From NCBI RefSeq assembly GCF_014960965.1, contig NZ_CP063169.1, forward strand, positions 1,149,581 to 1,213,580: a DNA stretch of 64,000 bases, written 5' to 3'. Both the position numbers and the translations under genes were made by a program. This DNA is from Ruania alkalisoli. Its GTDB lineage: Bacteria > Actinomycetota > Actinomycetes > Actinomycetales > Beutenbergiaceae. The number at the start of each line of letters is the position of its first letter. The stretch's first letter is position 1. This document shows positions 1 through 7,925 of this stretch, piece by piece. A model generated the notes under the pieces. It ran no database searches. It was not told where the DNA came from and saw nothing but the letters and a program-made list of their open reading frames with translations.

Positions 1-1
1 T

Positions 2-976
2 GGTCTGGCCGGGATGGAGGAGCACCTGCTTGCCGAGCTCGGGAAGCGCTACGACGTCCCGGGCCGCTACGCGAGCCTGGAGGCGATGCTGGCCGAGGCC
101 AACCTCGATGTGCTCAGCATCGCCACTCCGACGGCGATGCACGCACCGATGGCGATCGCTGCCCTGGGCGCCGGGGTGCACGTGCTGTGCGAGAAGCCGA
201 TGGCCCCCACGGCCGCCGAGGCCGAACGGATGGTTGAGGCGGCTCAGCGCGCCGACCGAGTCCTGGAGATTACGTTCAACAAGCGCCACCGCGCACCCGC
301 GCGGACGCTGCGCCGGTTGGTCGCCGACGGCGTGCTCGGCCGGGTCTACTACGCGAAAGCCGGCTGGGTGCGCCGCAAGGGCATCCCCGGGCTGGGCACC
401 TGGTTCACGCGAAAGGAGTCCGCCGGTGGCGGGCCGATGATGGACATCGGGATCCACGCCCTCGACCTGGCGCTGCACGTGCTTGGCGAGCCGGGCGTGC
501 GGACCGTATCGGCGGCGACCTACGCGGAGTTCGGCCCACGGGGACGCGGTGGCGGCAGCTATGGCGTCGGAGCCCGGACGGCCGAGGACACCACGGTGTA
601 CGAGGTGGAAGACTTGGGTACTGCCCTGCTCCGGCTCGACAACGACGCCACGCTCATGCTCGAGGCCAGCTGGGCGCAGTTCGTCGACCATGACCGCTTC
701 TATCTGGAGTTGTTCGGCACCGAGGGTGGTGCGCGGATCGAGGTCGAGGGCCCCGACGCCCCGCAGATCCACGTGACCACCGATGTGGACGGGATTCCCG
801 CGAACCTCGTCCCGGACATGCTCCCCGACGCCGGGCATGAGGCCAACGTGGCCGACTTCGTCGAGCTGGTGCGCAGCGGATCTGACAACGCGCGCGGGCA
901 GGTCGGACTGTTGCGGACCCACGTGATCGACGCCTGCTACGCCTCGGCCGATCAAGGTCGAGAAGTCACCCTGTAG
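2..976 (+). CDS. Gfo/Idh/MocA family oxidoreductase, 5'-truncated by window edge
   Basis: This is an NAD(P)-dependent sugar or cyclitol dehydrogenase of the Gfo/Idh/MocA family. The frame is open to the left edge. The visible part starts after the N-terminal GxGxxG nucleotide-binding loop, so a few dozen residues are missing and the ATG at 14 is probably internal. The family signature EKP is clear (HVLCEKPMAPTAAEAERM), and the central GGGPMMDIGIHALD block carries the Asp and His that form the active site in family members. The C-terminal alpha/beta substrate domain is complete. It lies just upstream of a LacI-controlled importer and GH42 operon on the same strand, so a role in sugar oxidation or modification is likely. 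The substrate cannot be read from the sequence. Confidence 0.9.
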   Translation, partial: GLAGMEEHLLAELGKRYDVPGRYASLEAMLAEANLDVLSIATPTAMHAPMAIAALGAGVHVLCEKPMAPTAAEAERMVEAAQRADRVLEITFNKRHRAPARTLRRLVADGVLGRVYYAKAGWVRRKGIPGLGTWFTRKESAGGGPMMDIGIHALDLALHVLGEPGVRTVSAATYAEFGPRGRGGGSYGVGARTAEDTTVYEVEDLGTALLRLDNDATLMLEASWAQFVDHDRFYLELFGTEGGARIEVEGPDAPQIHVTTDVDGIPANLVPDMLPDAGHEANVADFVELVRSGSDNARGQVGLLRTHVIDACYASADQGREVTL

Positions 977-1014
977 CGGCCCGGCCGGCTGTCGAGGCCG
1001 TGACGCCCCATTCT

Positions 1015-1112
1015 CGAAATCACACGTCGATCTGGCTGGTCTGACCAGCCAGATCGACGTGTGATTCCCGGGGAGAGGTCCCGGCGACCAGCCAGATTGA
1101 CGTGTGATTTCG
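1015..1112. repeat. Palindromic intergenic repeat, locus 1
   Basis: A 24-bp perfect inverted repeat (1018-1041 and 1043-1066, one-base spacer) is followed by a further direct copy of its right arm at 1086-1112. That copy has one substitution and can pair with 27 nt of the left arm instead. The core is CAGCCAGATCGACG. A related element lies at 47303-47460. It sits between the 3' end of the Gfo/Idh gene and lacI. There is no U-run, so it is not a standard terminator, although it could still stop or stabilise transcripts. Confidence 0.9.
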
Positions 1113-1143
1113 GGAGGGGTTGACGGACTCCCTCAAGCGGTGT

Positions 1144-1180
1144 TGACTACGTAGTCATGACCAGGGTGACTACGCAGTCA
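1144..1180. promoter_or_regulatory. Paired operator-like palindromes at lacI start
   Basis: TGACTACGTAGTCA at 1144-1157 is a perfect 14-bp palindrome. TGACTACGCAGTCA at 1167-1180 is the same site with one change. The centres are 23 bp apart, about two helical turns. They overlap the first codons of the LacI-family gene, which suggests autoregulation. A TTGACG hexamer at 1120-1125 could be a -35 element. Confidence 0.6.
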
Positions 1181-2305
1181 ACCGATGGCGAGGACGCCGT
1201 CGGGGACTCGCTCCGGGACTCCGTCCGAGATTCTGCTCGCGCGGTCTCCGCCTCCGGGCTCGGCGCCCCGATCGGCTCAGGCGCGCGCCCTGTCATGACC
1301 GACGTCGCCCAGCGCGCCGGGGTCTCCCAGAAGACCGTCTCCCGGGTGGTGCGCGGCGAGGCGAACGTGAGCGACGCCGTCCGGGAACGTGTGAACGCTG
1401 CCATCGCCGAGCTGGGCTTCCGCCCCAACGCCGCAGCCCGGGCCCTGGTCAGCAAGCGCAGCAACGCCGTCGGGATCCTCACCCCGGCCACAGCACTGTA
1501 CGGGCCCTCGGCCGAGTTGCTGGGCCTGGAGCGCGCCGCCGGCCGCGCGGGTCTGGCCGTGCTGATCGCCTCCGCCGAAGGCGGGGACGCCCAGACCGTC
1601 ACCGCCGCGATCCGCCGGCTCGTCGACAGCGGTGTGGACGGCCTGCTCATGGGCAGCCTGCTCACCTCCGAGGGAGTGGACGAGACCGAGCTGCATGGCA
1701 AGCCGGCGGTCGTCGTCGGCGATCCGCCCGAGGGCATGCATCTTCCCGCAGCCGTCACCGATCAGAAAGCAGGAGCGCGTGCGGCGATCGAGCACCTGCT
1801 CACACTCGGCCACCGGACTGTGCATCATCTCGCCGGCCCGGCCGCCTGGCACTCCGCCGCAGCCCGCACCGAAGCCTGGCAGCAGGCGCTCCGGGCGGCG
1901 GGCCGTCCGCTCACGACGCCCGCGATGGGCGACTGGACGTCCCGCTCCGGCTACGAGCTCGGCCGCCGGCTCGCCGCCGATCCTGACGTCACCGCCGTGT
2001 TCGTCGGCAACGATCAGATGGCGATCGGCCTGCTGCGCGCGCTGACCGAAGCGGGCCGCCGGGTGCCCGAGGACGTCTCGGTGGTCGGCTTCGATGACAT
2101 CCCCGACGCCGAGTACCTCCCCGTCCCACTGACGACCGTGAAACAGGACTTCCAAGAGCTGGCCGACCGCGCCGTCGAGATGTTCACCTCCCTGGTGGAC
2201 GAAGGCGCCACCAACCATGCCGACCACCACGACGACCGCCTGATCGTCACCCCCGAGCTCGTCGTCCGGCGGAGCACCGCCCCGCCGCCGGCGTCCGGTC
2301 GCTGA
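1157..2305 (+). CDS. LacI family transcriptional regulator
   Basis: This sugar-responsive repressor has an N-terminal LacI helix-turn-helix (MTDVAQRAGVSQKTVSRVVR) beginning near residue 47, then a hinge helix with an L-K/R-rich segment and a periplasmic-binding-protein-like effector domain to the C-terminus. At 382 aa it is longer than the usual 330-350. The first 46 residues are a Ser/Asp-rich extension that either belongs to the protein or means translation starts at the ATG at 1295. Neither start has a good SD. The two palindromes at 1144-1180 overlap the upstream start. It sits directly before a binding protein, two permeases and a GH42 enzyme on the same strand, so it probably controls that operon in response to a galactoside. 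Confidence 0.9.
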   Translation: MTRVTTQSTDGEDAVGDSLRDSVRDSARAVSASGLGAPIGSGARPVMTDVAQRAGVSQKTVSRVVRGEANVSDAVRERVNAAIAELGFRPNAAARALVSKRSNAVGILTPATALYGPSAELLGLERAAGRAGLAVLIASAEGGDAQTVTAAIRRLVDSGVDGLLMGSLLTSEGVDETELHGKPAVVVGDPPEGMHLPAAVTDQKAGARAAIEHLLTLGHRTVHHLAGPAAWHSAAARTEAWQQALRAAGRPLTTPAMGDWTSRSGYELGRRLAADPDVTAVFVGNDQMAIGLLRALTEAGRRVPEDVSVVGFDDIPDAEYLPVPLTTVKQDFQELADRAVEMFTSLVDEGATNHADHHDDRLIVTPELVVRRSTAPPPASGR

Positions 2306-2365
2306 GGCGACCACCCAGGCCCACCCGGGCCGACCACCCCTGATGTCTACGAGGAAGTAGCACTC

Positions 2366-3739
2366 ATGAAACCGCACCCCTTCCGCCGAACCGCAGCCCC
2401 GGTGGTGGCTTCCCTGAGCGCCCTGGCGCTCGTGGCCTGCACCGGCGGGTCCGAGGACGGCTCCGACTCCGGCAACGGTGGCGGCGAGACCGAGGCGATC
2501 ACCGCCGAACAGTTCGAAGAGGCGATGAGCACTCCCACCGAACTCACCTTTTGGTCCTGGGTGCCCGACATCCAGAACCAGGTGGACATGTTCGAAGAGG
2601 CCTACCCCGAGATCGATGTCGAATACGTCAACGTCGGTCAGGGCGCCGAGCACTACCAGCAGATGCGCACAGCGATCCAGGCCGGTTCCGGTGCCCCCGA
2701 CGTCGCCCAGGTGGAGTACCAGCACCTGGCCTCCTTCCGCCTCGGCGGCGACCTGCTCGACCTCACCCCGTACCTGCAGGAGGACCTCTCCGCCGCCTAC
2801 CCGGACTGGGTGTGGAGCCAGGTCTCAGCCGACGGCGGCCTGTGGGGCATCCCGCAGGACACCGGCCCGCTCGGCAGTCTCTACCGCACCGACCTGTTCG
2901 CCGACGCCGGCATCGAGGTGCCCACCACCTGGGACGAGTTCGCCCAGGCCGCCGCCGACTACCGCGAGGCTATGCCGGACAGTTACCTCACGAACATGCC
3001 CGGCAACGACCCGGGCCAGTTCGTCGGCCTGCTCTGGCAGGCCGGGGCTCGTCCCTTCGCCTACGACGGCGCAGAGACCGTGACCATCGACCTCGACTCT
3101 CCCGAGGTGCTCCAGGTAGTCGAATACTGGCAAGGCCTGATCGCCGACGACCTGGTCTCGGTGGACCCGGACTTCAACGACCAGTGGTACCAGGCCCTCG
3201 CGAACGGCAAGTATGCCAGCTGGCAGGTGGCCGCCTGGGGGCCAGTGTTCCTGCAGGGCACCGCCGGCAACACCAGTGGACTGTGGGCCGCCTCCACGCT
3301 GCCGCAGTGGGAGGAAGGCCAGAACATCTCCGGCAACTGGGGTGGGTCCACCGACGCGGTGCTCTCCTCGACCGACAATCCGATCGCGGCGACCGAACTG
3401 GCCCGGTGGATCAACGTCGAAGAAGCGCCCGCCACACGGTTCGTGCAGGAACAGTTCCTCTTCCCGCCCTCGCTGAGCATCCTGGAGTCCGAGGAGTTCC
3501 TCGCCGAGGAGTCCGAGTTCTACGGCGGCCAGCAGGTGAACGCCACCTTCGCGGAGATCTCCGAGACGGTGCCCACCGATGACTTCGGGTGGCTACCGTT
3601 CATGGACTTCGCCTACTCCGCCTACAACGAGACCCTCGGCAGTGCGATCGCCGACCGGGGTGACCTCGTTGCCGGGCTGCAGGCGTGGGAGGCCGAGCTG
3701 GTCGAGTACGCCGAGTCCCAGGGCTTCACGGTCGAGTGA
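2366..3739 (+). CDS. Sugar ABC transporter substrate-binding lipoprotein (family 1)
   Basis: This is the extracellular ligand-binding component of a carbohydrate importer (MalE/UgpB-like, 457 aa). The N-terminus has a lipoprotein signal peptide with lipobox ALVAC, and Cys25 is the expected lipid attachment site, followed by a Gly/Ser/Asp linker. The remainder shows the two-lobed family-1 binding-protein pattern, including a central VPTTWDEF segment. A GAGGA SD lies upstream of the ATG. It is the first gene of a transport operon, followed by two permeases and a GH42 beta-galactosidase. No ATPase is encoded here, so the importer must borrow a shared MsiK-type ATPase, as is common in actinobacteria. 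The ligand is probably a galactoside, inferred from the neighbouring enzyme. Confidence 0.92.
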   Translation: MKPHPFRRTAAPVVASLSALALVACTGGSEDGSDSGNGGGETEAITAEQFEEAMSTPTELTFWSWVPDIQNQVDMFEEAYPEIDVEYVNVGQGAEHYQQMRTAIQAGSGAPDVAQVEYQHLASFRLGGDLLDLTPYLQEDLSAAYPDWVWSQVSADGGLWGIPQDTGPLGSLYRTDLFADAGIEVPTTWDEFAQAAADYREAMPDSYLTNMPGNDPGQFVGLLWQAGARPFAYDGAETVTIDLDSPEVLQVVEYWQGLIADDLVSVDPDFNDQWYQALANGKYASWQVAAWGPVFLQGTAGNTSGLWAASTLPQWEEGQNISGNWGGSTDAVLSSTDNPIAATELARWINVEEAPATRFVQEQFLFPPSLSILESEEFLAEESEFYGGQQVNATFAEISETVPTDDFGWLPFMDFAYSAYNETLGSAIADRGDLVAGLQAWEAELVEYAESQGFTVE

Positions 3740-3815
3740 GCGCGGCGGTGGGTGGCCGGTCGCCGGCCGCCCACCGCAGCTCCCGCCCAGGCCACCCATG
3801 CCCAAGGAGACCACG

Positions 3816-4760
3816 ATGACGTCTACCGCACCCCCTGCCCCGGCCCAGCCACCTCCGCAGCGCACCGCGAACACGCTCAGTACGCTCCGCCGTCGGGAAG
3901 CCCGCGCCGGCTACCTGTTCGTGCTGCCCTTCATGATCGTGTTCGTCGCGATGCTGATCGTGCCGCTCGGCTACTCCGGCTACCTGTCGGTGTTCCGCGA
4001 GCAGCTCATCGGCGGGACCTCGTTCGTGGGCCTGGAGAACTATGCTCGCGCCCTCAGCGACGCCACATTCACCGGCGGCGTGGCCCGGATGGCGTTGTTC
4101 CTGGTGATCCAGGTACCGATCATGCTCGGCCTGGCGTTGCTGTTCGCGCTGGTGCTGGACTCGGGTCGATTGCGACTGCAGAAGTTCGTGCGCCTGGCGA
4201 TCTTCATCCCCTATGCCGTTCCCGGTGTGATCTCGGCGCTCATGTGGGGGTATCTTTACGGTCCCGATTTCGGCCCCTTCGCCCAGCTCGGCGAGGCGAG
4301 CGGGCTCGGCAGCCCGGACTTCCTCTCCGCCGACTTCATGCTGTTCTCGATCATGAACATCGTCACCTGGGGGTTCATCGGCTACAACATGATCATCATG
4401 TACTCGGCGCTGCGGTCGATCCCCACCGAGATCTACGAGGCGGCGCGGGTGGACGGCGCCGGTGAGGTGCGCATCGCCACCGCCATCAAGATCCCGGCGC
4501 TGCGCCCGGCACTGGTGCTGACCACCATCTTCTCGGTGATCGGAACCTTCCAGCTGTTCAACGAACCGAACATCCTGCGCACCATCGCCCCGAATGTGAT
4601 CGGCAACGGCTACACCCCGAACCTGTACGCCTACAACCTGGCCTTCGTGGGCCAGGAGGTGAACTACGCGGCCGCGATCGCGTTCCTGCTCGGCTTCGTG
4701 ATCATGGTCGTCTCCTACATCTTCCAGCTCAGCACCTCCCGGAAGGAGGCCACCCGATGA
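3816..4760 (+). CDS. Carbohydrate ABC transporter permease (MalF-type)
   Basis: Inner-membrane permease of the binding-protein-dependent transport superfamily, 314 aa, with about six transmembrane helices. The first is at AGYLFVLPFMIVFVAMLIVP. The cytoplasmic EAA loop (YEAARVDGAGEVRIATAIKI) docks the ATPase. The ATG at 3816 is chosen because AAGGAGA stands five bases upstream. The open frame continues much further 5' but there overlaps the binding-protein gene. The stop codon overlaps the next permease by the four bases ATGA, indicating translational coupling. It forms a heterodimer with the following gene product. Confidence 0.93.
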   Translation: MTSTAPPAPAQPPPQRTANTLSTLRRREARAGYLFVLPFMIVFVAMLIVPLGYSGYLSVFREQLIGGTSFVGLENYARALSDATFTGGVARMALFLVIQVPIMLGLALLFALVLDSGRLRLQKFVRLAIFIPYAVPGVISALMWGYLYGPDFGPFAQLGEASGLGSPDFLSADFMLFSIMNIVTWGFIGYNMIIMYSALRSIPTEIYEAARVDGAGEVRIATAIKIPALRPALVLTTIFSVIGTFQLFNEPNILRTIAPNVIGNGYTPNLYAYNLAFVGQEVNYAAAIAFLLGFVIMVVSYIFQLSTSRKEATR

Positions 4761-5662
4761 CGGCGCCCGCTCCCACATCCTCGACGCCCACCTCGAGTGG
4801 TCGTCGCCCAGGCGCGCGGGCCCGGCCGAGCATGCTGCTCACCGTGGTGATGCTCGCCGTGGTGGCCTACTTCCTGCTCCCGCTGTGGTGGCTCTCGGTG
4901 GCGTCCACCAAGTCCAACGCCGACCTGTTCTCCTCCTTCGGACTGTGGTTCGCCGACTCTTTCAGTCTGCTCGGCAACCTCGGTGACGTGTTCACCTTCC
5001 AGAACGGGATCTTTCTCGCCTGGGCCCGCAACACCGTCGTCTACGCCGGAGTCAGCGCCCTCGGTGCTGCGGTCCTCGCCACCGCAGCCGGGTACGCCTT
5101 CGCCACGTTGCGATTCAAGGGCAGCACGGCACTGTTCGCGATCATCCTCGGCTCGATCATGGTGCCCCTGACGGCGCTCGCGATCCCCACGTACCTGCTG
5201 TTCGCCAAGGTGGGACTGACCGATACCCCGTGGGCGGTGATCCTGCCGTCGCTGGTCAGCCCGTTCGGGGTGTACCTGATGCGGGTGTACGCCGATGGCG
5301 CGGTCCCGCCCTCTTTGCAGGAGGCAGCCCGGGTCGACGGCGCAGGAGAGTTGCGCATCTTCGTCACCATCGTCTCGCGCTTGCTGGCACCGGGATTCGT
5401 GACTGTGCTGCTGTTCGCACTCGTGAGTACGTGGAACAACTACTTCCTGCCGCTCATCATGCTGAACAGTCCCGAGTGGTACCCGCTCACCGTGGGCCTG
5501 GCGCAGTGGCAGTCCACGTCGCAGGCAGGCTCGGGATCGCAGGCGTTGTTCTCGATGGTGATCACCGGTTCGCTGGTCTCCATCGTGCCGCTGGTGATCG
5601 CGTTCCTGTTCCTGCAGCGGTACTGGCAGTCCGGCCTAGGGACCGGTGGTGTGAAGCAGTAG
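4757..5662 (+). CDS. Carbohydrate ABC transporter permease (MalG-type)
   Basis: Second permease of the same importer (301 aa), with an N-terminal Pro/Ser/Thr-rich tail, about six membrane helices and an EAA loop (LQEAARVDGAGELRIFVTIV). It starts at an ATG inside the ATGA overlap with the previous gene, preceded by GGAAGGAGG. A C-terminal helix pair ends at IVPLVIAFLFLQRYW, as in MalG-like proteins. It pairs with the upstream permease, and the ATPase must come from another locus. It is co-transcribed with the GH42 gene 68 nt downstream. Confidence 0.93.
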   Translation: MTAPAPTSSTPTSSGRRPGARARPSMLLTVVMLAVVAYFLLPLWWLSVASTKSNADLFSSFGLWFADSFSLLGNLGDVFTFQNGIFLAWARNTVVYAGVSALGAAVLATAAGYAFATLRFKGSTALFAIILGSIMVPLTALAIPTYLLFAKVGLTDTPWAVILPSLVSPFGVYLMRVYADGAVPPSLQEAARVDGAGELRIFVTIVSRLLAPGFVTVLLFALVSTWNNYFLPLIMLNSPEWYPLTVGLAQWQSTSQAGSGSQALFSMVITGSLVSIVPLVIAFLFLQRYWQSGLGTGGVKQ

Positions 5663-5730
5663 CTCCTCGTCCGCGCCGACCGGCCACCCGCAAGCACAAC
5701 CCAGCACACACCTGCCGAAGGAGTTCTTCC

Positions 5731-7845
5731 TTGTCTGACCTGCCCGCTACCGACGTCAATGACCGCGTGCGTTTTGGTGCCGCCTACTACGTCGAGTACC
5801 ACCCCACCGATGCCGGCCGTGACCTCGACCGTGACTTGGATCTGATGGCCGAGGCCGGATTCAGCGTGATCCGGGTGGGAGAGTCCACCTGGTCCACGTG
5901 GGAGCCGGAGGACGGCCGTTTCGAGCTCGACTGGCTCCAGCCGGTGCTCGACGGTGCGCAGGCGCGAGGGATCGACGTCATCCTCGGCACCCCCACCTAC
6001 GCGGTGCCGCCGTGGCTGGCGCGCAAGTACCCGGAGATCGCGGGGGAGCGGCACACCGGCCAGCGCAACCACTGGGGTGCGCGGCAGGAGATGGACCTGA
6101 CGCACGCCGCGTACAGGTTCTACAGCGAACGGGTGATCCGGGCCGTCGTCGGGCGCTATGCCGACCACCCGGCTGTGATCGGCTTCCAGGTGGACAACGA
6201 ACCCGGCCTGCAACTGCTGCACAACGAGAACATCTTCCAGGCGTTCGTCGATCACCTGCGCCACACCTACGGCGACGTGGAGACCCTCAACCGCGAGTGG
6301 GGGCTGGTCTACTGGTCGCACCGGCTCAGCACGTGGGCGGATCTGTGGCGGCCCGACGGCAATGCGCAACCGCAGTACGACCTCGCCTGGCGCCGCTTCC
6401 AGACGCAGCTGGTCACCGACTTCATCGCCTGGCAGGCCGGCATTGTGCGCGAGATCGCCCCGTCGCAGAAGTTCGTGACGACCTGTATCGCCTACTCCCG
6501 CCCGGGGGTGGACGACCCGGAGCTGACGTCGGCGCTGGACGTGACCGCCGGCAACCCCTACTACACGATGCAGGATGGTCTGGCGCTGCCCTCGGCCGAG
6601 AACGTGCCACAGGGTTGGTCCACCACAGGCACCTGGACGATCTTCCACAGCGCCGACCGGATGTACTCCTCCAAGCAGGCGCCGTTCCTGGTGACAGAGA
6701 CCAATGCTGGAGCCATCGGGGGGCCCGCCACGAACGTGCCGGCCTTCGACGGGCAGTGGCGTCAGGTCGCGTGGGCCATGATCGCCCGCGGGGCCCGGAT
6801 GATCGAGTACTGGCACTGGCACACGTTGCACTACGGCACCGAGACGTATTGGGTCGGGGTGCTCCCGCACGATCAGCAGCCGGGGCGGGTGTATGAGCAG
6901 CTGGCCGCGCTCGGCGGTGAGATCACGACGGCGGAGGCGCACCTGCGTGGCCTGGTGCCGGACGCTGCTGTGGGATTGCTCTGGTCGAACGAGTCCAAGC
7001 GTGGCCTGATGGGGCAGCCCTCACTCGCCCGGGCTGACGGATCCGGTGACCCGAGCAGCTACGAGCAGATCGTCGGGGCGTTCTACCGTGGCGCGTTCGA
7101 GGCCGGCGCGCCGGTGCGGATCGTGCACGACGGGCAGCTGGCGCCACGCGAGCCGGGGGAGGTAGCCGCTGAGCTGCCGGTGCTGCTGGTGCCGGCGCTG
7201 TACGTCGCTACTGATGAGCTGCTCGACTGGCTGCGGGCCTATGCCGAGGCCGGTGGTCACCTGGTGCTCGGGCCGCGCACCGGGTATGCCGACGCCGAGG
7301 CCCGGGCCCGGTTGGAGGTTAAGCCCGGGCGGTTGGCTGAGGCTGCCGGGGTGGACTACCAGGAGTTCTCGAACCTCTCCGTTCCGGTGCCTGTGCGGGG
7401 GAGCGGCCTGGACGTTCCCGAGGGCGCCACGGCGACGGCGTGGGCGGACTACCTGCGTGTGTCTGGCGGTGCGGAGGTGCTGGTCGAGTACGACCACCGG
7501 GCTTTGGGCGCCTATCCGGCGGTGACCACCGCTCCCGCGGGAGCGGGGCGGGTGACGACGGTGGGGACCGTTCCGGACCCGGCGCTCGCGGCCGCCGTGC
7601 TCCGGTGGGCGGCCCCAGGTGAGGGCGATGCCTGGCGGGCGCTCGCGGGTGGGTCGGTCACGGTGACCTCGGCGACCAACGGTGAGGGCCGCCGTCTGCG
7701 GGTGGTCCACAACTGGTCCTGGGAACCGGCGACGGTCACGCTGCCGGCAGCGGTGACGGACCTGTTGGGTGACGGCGCCGGTCTCGCCGCGGGGGAGAGG
7801 CTCGAGCTGGGTGCCTGGGACGTGCGGGTGCTCCTGGAGGACTGA
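5731..7845 (+). CDS. Glycoside hydrolase family 42 beta-galactosidase
   Basis: Intracellular beta-galactosidase (704 aa) that hydrolyses terminal beta-D-galactosides, probably those imported by the preceding transporter. The N-terminal TIM barrel begins near FGAAYYVEYHP. The acid/base Glu157 lies in VDNEPG and the nucleophile Glu323 in LVTETNAG, both standard GH42 positions. The family's central trimerisation domain and a small C-terminal beta domain follow. Length is normal for GH42. There is no signal peptide, consistent with cytoplasmic action. The TTG at 5731 is chosen as start because GAAGGAG lies seven bases upstream; the frame extends further 5' only by reading through the permease gene. 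GH42 enzymes can also take arabinosides, so galactose specificity is not certain. Confidence 0.93.
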   Translation: MSDLPATDVNDRVRFGAAYYVEYHPTDAGRDLDRDLDLMAEAGFSVIRVGESTWSTWEPEDGRFELDWLQPVLDGAQARGIDVILGTPTYAVPPWLARKYPEIAGERHTGQRNHWGARQEMDLTHAAYRFYSERVIRAVVGRYADHPAVIGFQVDNEPGLQLLHNENIFQAFVDHLRHTYGDVETLNREWGLVYWSHRLSTWADLWRPDGNAQPQYDLAWRRFQTQLVTDFIAWQAGIVREIAPSQKFVTTCIAYSRPGVDDPELTSALDVTAGNPYYTMQDGLALPSAENVPQGWSTTGTWTIFHSADRMYSSKQAPFLVTETNAGAIGGPATNVPAFDGQWRQVAWAMIARGARMIEYWHWHTLHYGTETYWVGVLPHDQQPGRVYEQLAALGGEITTAEAHLRGLVPDAAVGLLWSNESKRGLMGQPSLARADGSGDPSSYEQIVGAFYRGAFEAGAPVRIVHDGQLAPREPGEVAAELPVLLVPALYVATDELLDWLRAYAEAGGHLVLGPRTGYADAEARARLEVKPGRLAEAAGVDYQEFSNLSVPVPVRGSGLDVPEGATATAWADYLRVSGGAEVLVEYDHRALGAYPAVTTAPAGAGRVTTVGTVPDPALAAAVLRWAAPGEGDAWRALAGGSVTVTSATNGEGRRLRVVHNWSWEPATVTLPAAVTDLLGDGAGLAAGERLELGAWDVRVLLED

Positions 7846-7881
7846 CGCACGGCGTCAGCCCTCACATGACAGGGATCCTGT
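7842..7881. terminator. Hairpins between convergent GH42 and monooxygenase genes
   Basis: CTGACGC-acg-GCGTCAG (7842-7858) is a perfect 7-bp stem overlapping the GH42 stop codon. ACAGG-gat-CCTGT (7869-7881) is a second stem. They lie in an 80-nt gap between convergent genes and have no strong T-run. Terminator function is inferred from position. Confidence 0.45.
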
Positions 7882-7925
7882 GAATGGGGAGCCTGAATGG
7901 GCACGAGAGAACGTGTAGTCCTGGG

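Noticed and set aside
5440-6942. Long minus-strand open frame opposite GH42
   Set aside because: It is a shadow of high-GC coding sequence; the plus strand carries a full GH42 enzyme with catalytic residues and SD.
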